From CAYFJO01 sp964343305 (lineage in GTDB: Bacteria > Planctomycetota > Planctomycetia > Pirellulales > Pirellulaceae): a DNA stretch of 27,183 nucleotides. Positions 7,330-15,775 of this stretch are shown here, one piece after another. The translations under genes and the position numbers were made by a program. A model generated the notes under the pieces. That model saw only the letters and a program-made list of their open reading frames with translations. It was not told where the DNA came from and did not search any database. The DNA lies in NCBI GenBank assembly GCA_964343305.1, contig CAYFJO010000108.1:1-27183 (forward strand). The letters run 5' to 3'. Each line of letters starts with the position of its first letter. The first letter of the stretch is position 1.

Positions 7330-8087
7330 GAAGCGAGTGCGGCAAACAGCTCGCGTATCTCGTCGTCCACGTCGCCCGGATCGGCTACTGTCTCAGAGAC
7401 ATCTGACCACAGCAATTCGCGGTAACGCTTTCGCATCCGGTGAACCGCCACTTGTGCCGTACCCTCGGAGATACCCAATTCGGCAGCAGTTTCGGCATAC
7501 GAGCTTGTACCCTGTTGTTTTGAGATGAATCCTTTCAAAAGGTCGAACTGCCTTTCCTTGCCTGAACGCGCAAATTCGTCGCGTAGTCTTGCCAGGACTT
7601 GCTGAATCAACGTGGATGCCCATTGTTGGATGAATTGTTTTTCAGGAGTCAACTCATCGGACGGTTCCATTTGGAACCTTGACTCGCCTTGGTCAAAATC
7701 CAGCGAAAGCCGTTTGCGATCACCACCGCGCTTCTTCGCGCGAGCTTTGTTCCACTCGTTGGCCAAGAAGTGCTTGAACGAAGTGATCAGAAACGCCCGA
7801 AAGCGACCCCGTTCTGGGTCGGCATCGCCCACATAGTTCTTTTCCAACAGTTGCGAAAAAAACTCCTGCGTCAGGTCCTGGGCCTCGTTCGAGTCGGAAA
7901 CTCGACGGCGGACGTAGGCATACAGCGGATACCAATAGTTCTGGCACAGCGTAGCCAGCGCCTCGTCGGACCCCGCCGACGATTGACGTCCAGCCTTCAG
8001 CACAAGCGTCCACTGTGTGGTCGCGAAAGTCTGACGACCGGGCGGAACCGATGGATCCCTTTCCGAATCACTTTGCATCCGCGTCAT
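7326..8087 (-). CDS. ECF-type RNA polymerase sigma factor (planctomycete type)
   Basis: This 253-aa sigma-70-family extracytoplasmic-function factor is expected to redirect RNA polymerase to a dedicated regulon. The N-terminal FATTQWTLVLKAG (21-33) is a signature I associate with planctomycete ECF groups. Region 2 spans about 50-120 (YWYPLYAYVRRRVSDSNEAQ, DLTQEFFSQLLEKN, RFRAFLITSFKHFLANEWNK). Region 4 with its helix-turn-helix lies at about 185-225 (YAETAAELGISEGTAQVAVH, RMRKRYRELL). A roughly 30-aa acidic tail follows. No anti-sigma gene adjoins it, but a giant Ser/Thr kinase gene lies 1.9 kb away on the same strand. ECF-kinase genomic pairing is known in planctomycetes, so control by phosphorylation is a reasonable inference. 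The stop codon lies in the right CTAG copy of the neighbouring element. Confidence 0.92.
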   Translation of the reverse strand: MTRMQSDSERDPSVPPGRQTFATTQWTLVLKAGRQSSAGSDEALATLCQNYWYPLYAYVRRRVSDSNEAQDLTQEFFSQLLEKNYVGDADPERGRFRAFLITSFKHFLANEWNKARAKKRGGDRKRLSLDFDQGESRFQMEPSDELTPEKQFIQQWASTLIQQVLARLRDEFARSGKERQFDLLKGFISKQQGTSSYAETAAELGISEGTAQVAVHRMRKRYRELLWSDVSETVADPGDVDDEIRELFAALAS

Positions 8088-8861
8088 TGTACCCGCTTTG
8101 CTCGTCGCTCAAGGGTCCACATCGATCATTCCCTGTTTAAAAAATGACGCGCCATCCACCGCGACGCCGAGCCGTTTTTCCCCTATGACCAACTGCATCT
8201 GGCTCGAGGCGAGCACTCTCTGGGCGTCGCAGGCTGCCATTTGCACGACGGCACATCCTGGCAGCTCGTCGCGAACAGCGACTCTCATTCGTTCTCGATC
8301 GCACAGAATTAGCCGAAAGCCGCCCTTGAAAATGCGTCGGACTTTCGCTCTTTCGCAGGAAAAGAGCCCCAGAGAACCCACGCTTTCGCCACCAACTGCC
8401 GCAATCGAGGCCCACTTCCCTCGTGGGCCTCGGTTCGTTTCGAACGGGGGCGGCCGCAGTACGCCCCCCTTCATTAACGGGTGATGACGCCGTGCGGTTA
8501 CCCCCTCGTCCGTGAGCTGAGTGCCGCTGAGACCCAGCTTCAGGTTCAACTGCCACGGGTTTGTGCCTGAGGTCTTCGCTGCCTGTTGACTTGGCGAACT
8601 GTGCAAGGTGGCCGTGGGGTGAGCACGAGCCCCACCATTGGGAAACGTGCGGGACTGGCGGCGTCGCTCGACAGCTACTGCTCCGAGTTCTCACACCGAG
8701 AACGGGCCAGAAAGCGTGCAAATCCGGGTTTTCTGCCGGGAACAGAATTTATTTGAGAAAACGTGTAAGCAATGGCGGCAATTCTTTCAGTGGTGGATGA
8801 AGCGGTTGGTGGCAACCGCACCGAATCAGCAATTCACACAACTTACCCATGGAGCCCAGTC
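8088..8861. other. 774-bp intergenic region between sigma factor and repeat protein
   Basis: I find no convincing gene here. Two long minus-strand ORFs (8109-8606 and 8137-8721) overlap in different frames, and neither has a recognisable domain. The one ending at 8109 stops 21 bp before the sigma factor start, so an unrecognised upstream gene cannot be excluded. A perfect 10-bp hairpin is visible: CGAGGCCCAC (8406-8415) with GTGGGCCTCG (8423-8432), and no T-run. The region probably carries divergent promoters for the sigma factor and the repeat protein, but none matches consensus clearly. Confidence 0.5.
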
Positions 8862-9620
8862 ATGAAGCGTCTCATCCAAAACCTGTTTCAAAGTACGAAT
8901 AAATCAGCTACGCACACGCACCGTAAACGAAGGAAGACATTCCATATCGAATGTCTCGAAGATCGGCAGATGATGGCTGCGGATATGGCCTTTGTGCCCG
9001 AACTGGTCGATGACGTCCAAAACAACGTGGCCGCTGAAGTGGCATTCCTTCATAATGCTGTGCCGAGTAGCGGAGTTGTAAAGGAGGTCTCACCTGACAG
9101 GTTGACTTTTGCTGGCGGCGGCTATCTCAAGCAGACGAGCCCAAGTGATGCCGACGGGCTGACTTCCGCCGGCTATCTCAAACAAACGAACCCGAGTGAT
9201 GCCGACGGGCTGACTTCCGCCGGCTATCTCAAGCAAACGAACCCGAGTGATGCCGACGGACTGACCTCCGCCGGCTATCTCAAGCAAACGAACCCGAGTG
9301 ATGTCGGCGGGTTGACTTCCGCCGGCTATCTCAAGCAAACGAATCCAAGTGATGCCGACGGGTTGACTTCCGCCGGCTATCTCAAACAAGCGAACCCAAG
9401 TGATGCCGACGGGCTGACTTCCGCCGGCTATCTCAAACAAACGAACCCAAGTGATGCCGACGGTCTGACCTCCGCCGGCTATCTCAAACAAACGAATCCA
9501 AGTGATGCCGACGGGCTGACTTCCGCCGGCTATCTCAAGCAAACGAACCCGAGTGATGCCGACGGGTTGACTTCCGCCAGCTATCTCAAGCAAACGAACC
9601 CAAGCCTCGCGTCCAAATAG
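8862..9620 (+). CDS. Tandem-repeat surface-type protein with planctomycete LEDR motif
   Basis: This is a 252-aa protein of unknown function. The start at 8862 is supported by GGAG at 8851-8854 and by the basic N-terminus typical of this class. Residues 19-42 contain RKRRKTFHIECLEDRQMMAAD, resembling the 'LExR..LAA' N-terminal motif of large planctomycete exported proteins. A non-repetitive segment (43-86) precedes nine full copies and one partial copy of a 17-residue unit, GYLKQTNPSDADGLTSA (87 to the end). The copies differ mostly at synonymous sites, which supports this reading frame. The protein ends abruptly inside the tenth unit (YLKQTNPSLASK). It lies between an ECF sigma factor and a giant kinase, both on the other strand, so a surface or adhesin-like output of that system is conceivable but unproven. 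Confidence 0.78.
   Translation: MKRLIQNLFQSTNKSATHTHRKRRKTFHIECLEDRQMMAADMAFVPELVDDVQNNVAAEVAFLHNAVPSSGVVKEVSPDRLTFAGGGYLKQTSPSDADGLTSAGYLKQTNPSDADGLTSAGYLKQTNPSDADGLTSAGYLKQTNPSDVGGLTSAGYLKQTNPSDADGLTSAGYLKQANPSDADGLTSAGYLKQTNPSDADGLTSAGYLKQTNPSDADGLTSAGYLKQTNPSDADGLTSASYLKQTNPSLASK
9120..9616 (+). repeat. 51-bp tandem repeat, nine full copies plus partial
   Basis: The unit begins at GGCTATCTCAA and recurs every 51 bp with no indels. Variants are mainly third-position changes (GGG/GGA/GGT, CTG/TTG, ACT/ACC, AAG/AAA). Amino-acid changes are confined to Thr to Ser in unit 1, Asp-Val-Gly-Gly in unit 4, Thr to Ala in unit 6, and Ser for Gly at the last unit. Confidence 0.95.
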
Positions 9621-9954
9621 GTCTGGCCGTCGGGCTCGCGGTGGTCGCCGGCTGCATCCCAATGCTCCGCCGCGGCAAGCCAAGGGACTACTTCGGCGGA
9701 GAACTCCCCGACGGCTTTTCGCCTGGCAAATCCAACGCAATTGTCGCGCAAGGAGCGCCTCACAAACTGGGCCGGGTGAAGGGAGAAACAGCAAAGCTCT
9801 TGCAGAAAGAAGTAAGCGCATGAGAAAAACTCAACCAAACGCAGGAGACAGGCATGAAGCGCTCAGTGCCCGAAGGAAATCACCTCTCTCCAGATGCCAC
9901 AGTCAGCGAGTATTCGCGTCGACCGTGTCCGAATCTCGTCACCGCTGCCAACGG
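9621..9954 (+). other. Gap after repeat protein; open frame with hydrophobic stretch
   Basis: There is no firm gene here. A plus-strand frame open from 9557 to its stop at 9823 (shifted relative to the repeat protein) encodes KPRVQIGLAVGLAVVAGCIP, then MLRRGK and a polar tail. This resembles a C-terminal membrane anchor with a positive stop-transfer. It could be the lost C-terminus of the repeat protein after a frameshift, or chance. A second weak ORF starts at ATG 9854 with AGGAG at 9843-9847. It runs antisense into the kinase gene end and is not called. Confidence 0.3.
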
Positions 9955-12900
9955 TCATCTTCCTTGCAGGGGAAGGACGTCCTTCAACACCCACAAGTCG
10001 AAATCGATATCCGTCGTCGATTTGGTGCGCGAGAGGAACAGCTCGTTGGTTGCTTCGACATAACGCGGTGCGCGGCCATCCAGCCGCTTGCCGGCTACCT
10101 CGATGAACCGGTAGTTGCCAAACGGCGAGTTTCGATCCTTGCGCGTGGCAACGACCACATCGGGAGTCGGTGTTGCGCCGTAGCAAAACCACAACATCAA
10201 TCCGTCGTGAGTGAGTGTTGGCCAGGCGATTGCATCTGCCAGTCGGTCGTCTTTCAGCATCGGCAAAACCTTGGGGACCGACCAACGTTCCTGACGGTTG
10301 GTTCGAGTGGTGTAAGCGAATTCTCCCATCCCCGGCCCGTCGGGGGTTGTATTCGGACGCTGGAAGACCAGCATCAATCCGTCAGCCGAAATCATGGGGC
10401 TCTTCGGCTTCGCCTGAGAGCGCAACTCTGGAATGGCTTGCATTTGTGAAAACGGCTGCGTGACGGATGATCGCTCGGCGTAGGACAGCGGTGCCGCGCT
10501 TGCGTTTGTCACATCGACGAAGAAGGATGACATCTCGTCAGCCGTGAACGTCGCCAGTCGAGCGCTGGGCGGCAGCACAAGCTGAGCCGCCCCGAATTTC
10601 GAAGATACCGTGTCTCGAGTCGCGCGGTAGACACCAGCTTTCGTCGCGTTTCCAACTTCGCGACTAAAGTACATCGTCAAACCATCGGGTGTCACCCACG
10701 CATAAGCGTCGTCCATGCCAACCGTGTTCAGTTCGTCCAACGGTAGCAGGCGCGGTTGTGCCCGGCGGAAGGCGCCGGTTGGTGTCAGTTCGCGAATCCG
10801 CACGTTGCGAAATTCGACGGGGGTTTTGAACATCTGCAATCCGATTCGCCCCGTGAGACGATTCGCTCCTGGCATGCGCTTTAACAAATCGGGATCATCG
10901 CTCAAGCTCGTTTCGAGGACTGTTGCGCCATCGAAGACCACCCTGATTTCGCGACCCGCCGCTCGAACTTGCACGCGATGCCAGTGATCCGATTTTGGGC
11001 TAAGCGGGGGGTCGGGCCCAGCCACTTCGAAGATCGCTCCCGTTTTGTGGGAAGCGGGTGCGCTTGCATGGCGAGGATCGGTCGCGTCGATCAACTGGAC
11101 CTGCTGAAACTGCCTGCCGCTCTGGTCGGCCTCGGGCCAGGCACGCAGCAAAATACCACTGTCACTGCCTGGCGGGAGACGATATTCCAACTCCAGCTCG
11201 AAATCGGCGTATTCCTTTTCTGTCGCCAGCCATCCAGTCCCCGTGCCATCGGCTGTCAACACACCGTTCTTCACACTCCACCCGTCGTCGCCGATTGGTT
11301 TCCAGCCGGCCAAATCAACTCCATTGAATAGTGTCAGCCATTGTGTCGCGATCTTGGACGCGTCGATGACCCTTGCTACGCGGAACCCCAAATGGACGTG
11401 TCGGGTGACAGGCGAACCCGAGTTACGGCAGGCCGAACGGGCCCACGGAGCACCAGTGACGAAGATCCCTCCTCGCGCCACGCGGCCGCTCCCCGACGAT
11501 GGGCCGGTCGGGTTGACGTGAACTAATTCCTCGTAATAGTCTTTTTCGAACCAATCCAAGCACCATTCTTGAACGTTGCCGTGGACGTCGAATAGACCCA
11601 AGGCATTCGCTTTCTTCAGGCCAACGGCCTTTGTTACATAGCCCCCTTTTTTTGCATACCACGCGTACAGCTCCAGTTGATCTTCTCTGTCTCCGCAACA
11701 CCAGCGACCCGGATTCCCCGCGCGACAAGCGAATTCCCATTGAGCCTCCGTCGGCAACGTGTAATGCGTTTGTTCCTTTTGGCTCAACCACTCGCAGTAC
11801 TTGGCCGCGTCGTTCCAAGTCACGTTCACAACCGGCTGATCCGGTTGCTGTTCGTAACCGATGTTCCGCCAATTGAACTCCGGCTTAGGGACATACTCCT
11901 CTCCGACGAGGCCCTCAGCACCCCAGCCACTTCCCTCTGCTTCCGTCTTGTAGCCGGTCGCCTCCACAAACCTTTGAAACTGCCCCACAGTCACCTCAGT
12001 CGCGCCAAGATAGAACGGATCCGTGATGAGAACCTGATGCTGTGGGCCTTCACTCGCGATGTGAGGAGGGTATCCCGCACCCATCGAGATGTAACGATCG
12101 ATTTCTTCCTGAGGGCTTCCCATCAGAAATTCGCCTGGCGGGATCAGCGCCAGCTTCATGCCGATTGAGTTCTCAATCTCCACCTCGCTGCCGAGATGCT
12201 TGGCCCAGGCTTGCTGATGCTGCTTGGCCTGCTGGGCGTCAAAAGGGGCTTTGGCGAGGGGTGGGGCTGTGTTGGTCGCCGTTGGCTTTGCAGTCAACCC
12301 GGCTCGCAACTTCAAATCTAACGGTATCCTGACCTTCGCCAGATAGACAATCGCTTTGTCTCCCTTGTGAGACGAATAGTAGCTGACCCACAGCACGCCG
12401 TCTCGCCAGACAAGACCGGGATAGCCCGTTTCCCCACCTGAGGGAAGGCTCAAGAACTCGTCGAGTGAGCCGGATGCTGGATCGAGCCATCCGAGGGCTG
12501 TGCGCTGCGGATCGTGGAAGCGCCCACCGACCACGATGCGTCCGTCGGGCAGGCGCACAAGGTTCGGGCCTTCGATACGCTGATTCAAGTCATTCCAGGT
12601 CCACTCCTGGTAGGGCGGCTTGCTGGCCCCTAGCATCGCAGTTTTGCTGCCGACGTTGCGGCGGACCAGCGCAAGTAACTCTTGATTCGCAAGGAACAAC
12701 AGGGACGTTTCCGCCGGCCTGGAGCGGTCTATGAGCTTTGGTACGAGGGTGTCGAATTTCTGCCCATCGTCACTTCGATACAACCGCACCTGTTCCCACG
12801 TTTCGGTGTCGTAGCCAGCGCCGTAAGCTTTGCCCTCGTGCCAGGTGACCCGCCACAGCCGCCAGTTCGTTTCGCCAATCTCGATCGGCTCGCCCCAGTC

Positions 12901-15339
12901 TTTGCCATCGGCGGAATACCACGCATAAGTTTGATCGTGCGCTGGGCGTTCACTGCGTCGTTCCGCGGCTAAAAGCATCAGGCGACCGTCCGCCGCGACC
13001 GACAGCTTCGCATCGCGCAGATCGCCACGCGGTGACTCTATCAGATTCGCCGACTCCCATGACTCGCCATCCGCGGAAGTGACGATCCGCAATTTGCCGT
13101 CCATCGCCTGACGACCCGCTGCCTCTCGGAAACAGCAATGCCACCGCTCGCGGTAGTAGACCAGATCGGTAAAGGCATTGTGAGCGCTGGCGTCCCCAAT
13201 CGGACGTACGCTGATGAGTTCTGGCGATGGTACATCCACTCGCACCCAGTTCGCCCCGATAATCTTTCCGTCGTGGCCGTTGTCGGACGAGTCAATCAGC
13301 TTGCCGTCTTGGGTTTCGTCACAGTGATACAATGCCAGTGTATGCTTGTCGGATTCGAAGCATTCGTGCGGCTTCGGTGCATCAAACGCTTCGCGGTATC
13401 GGGCGAAATCGGAGATGCGCACTTCGTCGATACGGCCTGAAAAAAACAGGGCCGCCCCTCCTTGAGCTTGGCGCTCGGCTCCAATCGATGAAAGCGATCG
13501 ATTTGTCTCCAATTTTTCCGGCAACTCTTTCTCGTGTACGAGTTGGCCGTTGACGAACAGCTTGACTTTATCACTGTCTACCACTCCCGCCAAATGCACT
13601 TGTTCCCGTGGTTTGATCGGTTCGGTTGATCTCACATGAAGATGGGCACCATTGTGCAACGTCGCGCGCAGGTGCCAATTTGAACCATCGTCCGAGATTC
13701 TCAATGTCAGCGCGCCGACCACCAAGAGTGTCTGTCTGCCTTGCACGTCGAAGGGTGTGGCATGGGCTTCTATTGTCACAGCGGTTGTCCCGTCGTAAGT
13801 AACGGGGATCTCGACGCAGCTGCTCGTCCCGTCCAGTTCTAGTGCGTAGTTGGGTTTGTTATCGGAGGCCAGTCGTTGCCTCGGCTGTTCGACGGTGGTG
13901 TCCTTTCCTGTGTCCATCAGAGAGATCACCGCCAGCACCACCAGCAACAGGGCAACAAGACCGCCACCCGCGGCTGCCCAGATCCAAACCGGATTCATCC
14001 CTTGTAGGCGCGACTGTACTGTCGGCCGTTGCGGCGGAGCCTGCGGCGGGGGCGAGAGGGTGGGCACTTGTTGCGACGTTCGTGTCGGTTGGGACACTGG
14101 CTGGGGATTCGCAAGTGGTGCGGCCTGGCACTCGTATGCCGCGGCCGCGCCAAACAGTTGTTCGATTTCGTTCTTGTCCTTCGACCGTGCCGCACTGGCA
14201 GACGACTTTTGTGAACCGTACGACTTGATATAGGCGGTCAGATACTTGGCAAACTCGCCCATTGAGCTAAAGCGGTTCTCAGCCTTCTTGGCCATTGCCT
14301 TCAGGCAAATCCGATTGAGTTGGTCCTCAATTTCGGGCCGAAGCGTCGCGAGCGGCTTGGGTTTTTCCTGCGCAATTTGAGAAAGCACCGACAGGAGATC
14401 ACCTTCAAACGGCAAGCGACCCGTCAACAACTGGTACAGAATCACGCCCAGACTGTAGATATCGCAGGCCGGTCCCATCGCTTCGACATTACCCGAAACC
14501 TGTTCAGGCGACATGTAACTCGGCGTGCCCATCAACTGTCCGGATTTGGTTAGCTGCGTGTCCGCCTTGCCCTCTCGGCGCGCCAGTCCGAAATCCATAA
14601 CCACGGGTTCGCGACGGCGATTGATCATGATGTTGGCCGGTTTAAGATCGCGATGGATGACTCCCTTCTTGTGAGCTTCGTCCAACGCCAGGGCCAATTT
14701 GCGGACCAGCATCAGGACCGCGCGGATCGACAAATGCTTGCCCGGCTCGATCAGCCCCGCCAGTGTCTTACCCTCGACAAACGCCATCGCCATGTAGTGG
14801 ATGCCGCCGGCTTGAGAAACTTCATGAATCGGACAGATATTTGGGTGCTGAAGCGCGGCAATTGACTTTGCCTCACGCCGGAAACGATCGAGAACGGCCT
14901 TTTGGTCAGAGCCCTCGAAGAAGGGAACCTTGATGGCAACGCGGCGTTCAAGGTCTGGGTCCTCGGCCAAGTAAACTGCACCCATACCGCCTTCACCAAG
15001 CAGCTTGATAATCTTGTAGCGACCAAACTTGTCTGGAAGTCTTCCAACCGCGGATGGTGTCTGCCCCGGTGCATGCGTGTCCGCTGGCGGAGTGGTTTCC
15101 GCGTTTCCAGCTTTCTCCGCCAAACTGAAGCGATTGTCACAAGACGGACAAGCAATATCGGTTAACGACCCCTCGCTGTTGATTTCGAACGGTTGATCGC
15201 AGTGTGGGCAACCAACCTTCAGCAGCTCTTCGGTCTGAGGAATTGCCAGTCCGACATGCAGCAAACATCTGGTGCAAAGTCCTTCAGGTGCGCTGGCCGG
15301 TAACTCAGAACCACATTCAGAACAAAATGCAGTGTTCAT
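9955..15339 (-). CDS. Giant mosaic receptor-like Ser/Thr protein kinase
   Basis: This 1794-aa protein has a zinc-ribbon-like start: CSECG/CTRC (6-25) and CPHC/CPSC (44-67). The Hanks-type kinase domain (about 107-372) is complete, with GEGGMGAVY (115-123), VAIK Lys137, HRDLKPANIM (Asp231), DFG (249-251) and SPEQ. A Pro/Gln-rich juxtamembrane linker precedes one transmembrane helix (about 452-474). The putative extracellular part has a LamG/concanavalin-like domain (about 490-695), a BNR/sialidase-like propeller (about 700-1015), an FGE-sulfatase (SUMF1-like) domain (about 1056-1323), a DUF1080 domain (about 1333-1515) and a TolB/PD40-like propeller to the end. The FGE-like domain lacks the active-site cysteines (RGGIFVTGAPWARSACRN), so a binding role is more likely than catalysis. 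Domain calls are by motif recall. It probably senses extracellular ligands, perhaps glycans, and signals inward. It may act with the ECF sigma factor nearby. Confidence 0.9.
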   Translation of the reverse strand: MNTAFCSECGSELPASAPEGLCTRCLLHVGLAIPQTEELLKVGCPHCDQPFEINSEGSLTDIACPSCDNRFSLAEKAGNAETTPPADTHAPGQTPSAVGRLPDKFGRYKIIKLLGEGGMGAVYLAEDPDLERRVAIKVPFFEGSDQKAVLDRFRREAKSIAALQHPNICPIHEVSQAGGIHYMAMAFVEGKTLAGLIEPGKHLSIRAVLMLVRKLALALDEAHKKGVIHRDLKPANIMINRRREPVVMDFGLARREGKADTQLTKSGQLMGTPSYMSPEQVSGNVEAMGPACDIYSLGVILYQLLTGRLPFEGDLLSVLSQIAQEKPKPLATLRPEIEDQLNRICLKAMAKKAENRFSSMGEFAKYLTAYIKSYGSQKSSASAARSKDKNEIEQLFGAAAAYECQAAPLANPQPVSQPTRTSQQVPTLSPPPQAPPQRPTVQSRLQGMNPVWIWAAAGGGLVALLLVVLAVISLMDTGKDTTVEQPRQRLASDNKPNYALELDGTSSCVEIPVTYDGTTAVTIEAHATPFDVQGRQTLLVVGALTLRISDDGSNWHLRATLHNGAHLHVRSTEPIKPREQVHLAGVVDSDKVKLFVNGQLVHEKELPEKLETNRSLSSIGAERQAQGGAALFFSGRIDEVRISDFARYREAFDAPKPHECFESDKHTLALYHCDETQDGKLIDSSDNGHDGKIIGANWVRVDVPSPELISVRPIGDASAHNAFTDLVYYRERWHCCFREAAGRQAMDGKLRIVTSADGESWESANLIESPRGDLRDAKLSVAADGRLMLLAAERRSERPAHDQTYAWYSADGKDWGEPIEIGETNWRLWRVTWHEGKAYGAGYDTETWEQVRLYRSDDGQKFDTLVPKLIDRSRPAETSLLFLANQELLALVRRNVGSKTAMLGASKPPYQEWTWNDLNQRIEGPNLVRLPDGRIVVGGRFHDPQRTALGWLDPASGSLDEFLSLPSGGETGYPGLVWRDGVLWVSYYSSHKGDKAIVYLAKVRIPLDLKLRAGLTAKPTATNTAPPLAKAPFDAQQAKQHQQAWAKHLGSEVEIENSIGMKLALIPPGEFLMGSPQEEIDRYISMGAGYPPHIASEGPQHQVLITDPFYLGATEVTVGQFQRFVEATGYKTEAEGSGWGAEGLVGEEYVPKPEFNWRNIGYEQQPDQPVVNVTWNDAAKYCEWLSQKEQTHYTLPTEAQWEFACRAGNPGRWCCGDREDQLELYAWYAKKGGYVTKAVGLKKANALGLFDVHGNVQEWCLDWFEKDYYEELVHVNPTGPSSGSGRVARGGIFVTGAPWARSACRNSGSPVTRHVHLGFRVARVIDASKIATQWLTLFNGVDLAGWKPIGDDGWSVKNGVLTADGTGTGWLATEKEYADFELELEYRLPPGSDSGILLRAWPEADQSGRQFQQVQLIDATDPRHASAPASHKTGAIFEVAGPDPPLSPKSDHWHRVQVRAAGREIRVVFDGATVLETSLSDDPDLLKRMPGANRLTGRIGLQMFKTPVEFRNVRIRELTPTGAFRRAQPRLLPLDELNTVGMDDAYAWVTPDGLTMYFSREVGNATKAGVYRATRDTVSSKFGAAQLVLPPSARLATFTADEMSSFFVDVTNASAAPLSYAERSSVTQPFSQMQAIPELRSQAKPKSPMISADGLMLVFQRPNTTPDGPGMGEFAYTTRTNRQERWSVPKVLPMLKDDRLADAIAWPTLTHDGLMLWFCYGATPTPDVVVATRKDRNSPFGNYRFIEVAGKRLDGRAPRYVEATNELFLSRTKSTTDIDFDLWVLKDVLPLQGR

Positions 15340-15420
15340 TGGTGTCTTCTAATACTGATGGCGTTCATTATGCGCGATTCCGATTGTACACGAAACATTT
15401 CACCAGAATGAGTCTATGAA

Positions 15421-15482
15421 CAGAAGCAAACGAAGGTAACAAAGGATGACTTGCCCAACTTCGTTTGCTTCGTTTCCTTCTG
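15421..15482. repeat. Imperfect inverted repeat, 24-bp arms
   Basis: The left arm at 15421-15444 starts CAGAAGCAAACGAAGG. The right arm at 15459-15482 is its inverse with 20 of 24 positions matching, and the spacer is 14 bp. It lies about 80 bp upstream of the kinase start codon. It looks like an interspersed palindromic element or an operator; there is no T-run, so it is not a classic terminator. Confidence 0.65.
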
Positions 15483-15516
15483 CAAAAAGTGGTTTTCGGC
15501 TTTTGTGTCGTGTCCA

Positions 15517-15548
15517 GACTTCCGAAGTTGAAGAAAACTTCGGAAGTC
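15517..15548. repeat. Perfect 13-bp inverted repeat, 6-nt loop
   Basis: GACTTCCGAAGTT (15517-15529), loop GAAGAA, AACTTCGGAAGTC (15536-15548). The pairing is perfect and no T-run follows on either strand. It may be a regulatory hairpin or a repetitive palindromic element. Confidence 0.8.
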
Positions 15549-15775
15549 GATCAATTGCATCGCGCTGAGGGAAATCAGGGCCAATCAGAGCGGACGCAGC
15601 TCTTTTCCAAGGAATTGAGTTGCGTCTCTCTTTCCCTCACATATTACTTTCGTTGGCAGCGTTTGGATCGCGATGCCGCCTTCTTTTTTGTCTGGGCGCC
15701 GGCAGCGGCCGCACAGATGGAAGCGCTCTGCCATTTGGGATGCGCCCTCGCCGGGCGGCCAAGTCGCGTCCGAGG

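Larger units (their letters stand above)
15340..15775. other. Intergenic region upstream of the kinase gene
   Basis: This 436-bp gap lies between the kinase start and the quinone reductase stop, both on the minus strand. It contains no credible gene. It holds two inverted repeats (listed separately) within 130 bp of each other, and presumably the kinase promoter, although I see no clear -35/-10 pair. Confidence 0.55.

Noticed and set aside
8109..8721. Two overlapping minus-strand open frames (165 and 194 aa) upstream of the sigma factor
   Set aside because: They are in different frames over the same DNA with no domain and no clear ribosome binding site. Left as intergenic, though one could be an unrecognised gene.
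9120..9616. Regular 51-bp repeat considered as a CRISPR array
   Set aside because: There are no distinct spacers; the whole period is repeated, it is in frame, and there are no cas genes.
9090..9821. 243-aa open frame on the minus strand through the 51-bp repeats
   Set aside because: It is a mirror of the repeat protein. Unit differences are mostly synonymous on the plus strand and replacing on this one, and there is no ribosome binding site or domain.
9820..10449. Plus-strand ORFs starting at 9820 and 9854, the latter with a good AGGAG
   Set aside because: They run antisense into the 3' end of the kinase gene with no recognisable product. The ribosome binding site alone is not enough.
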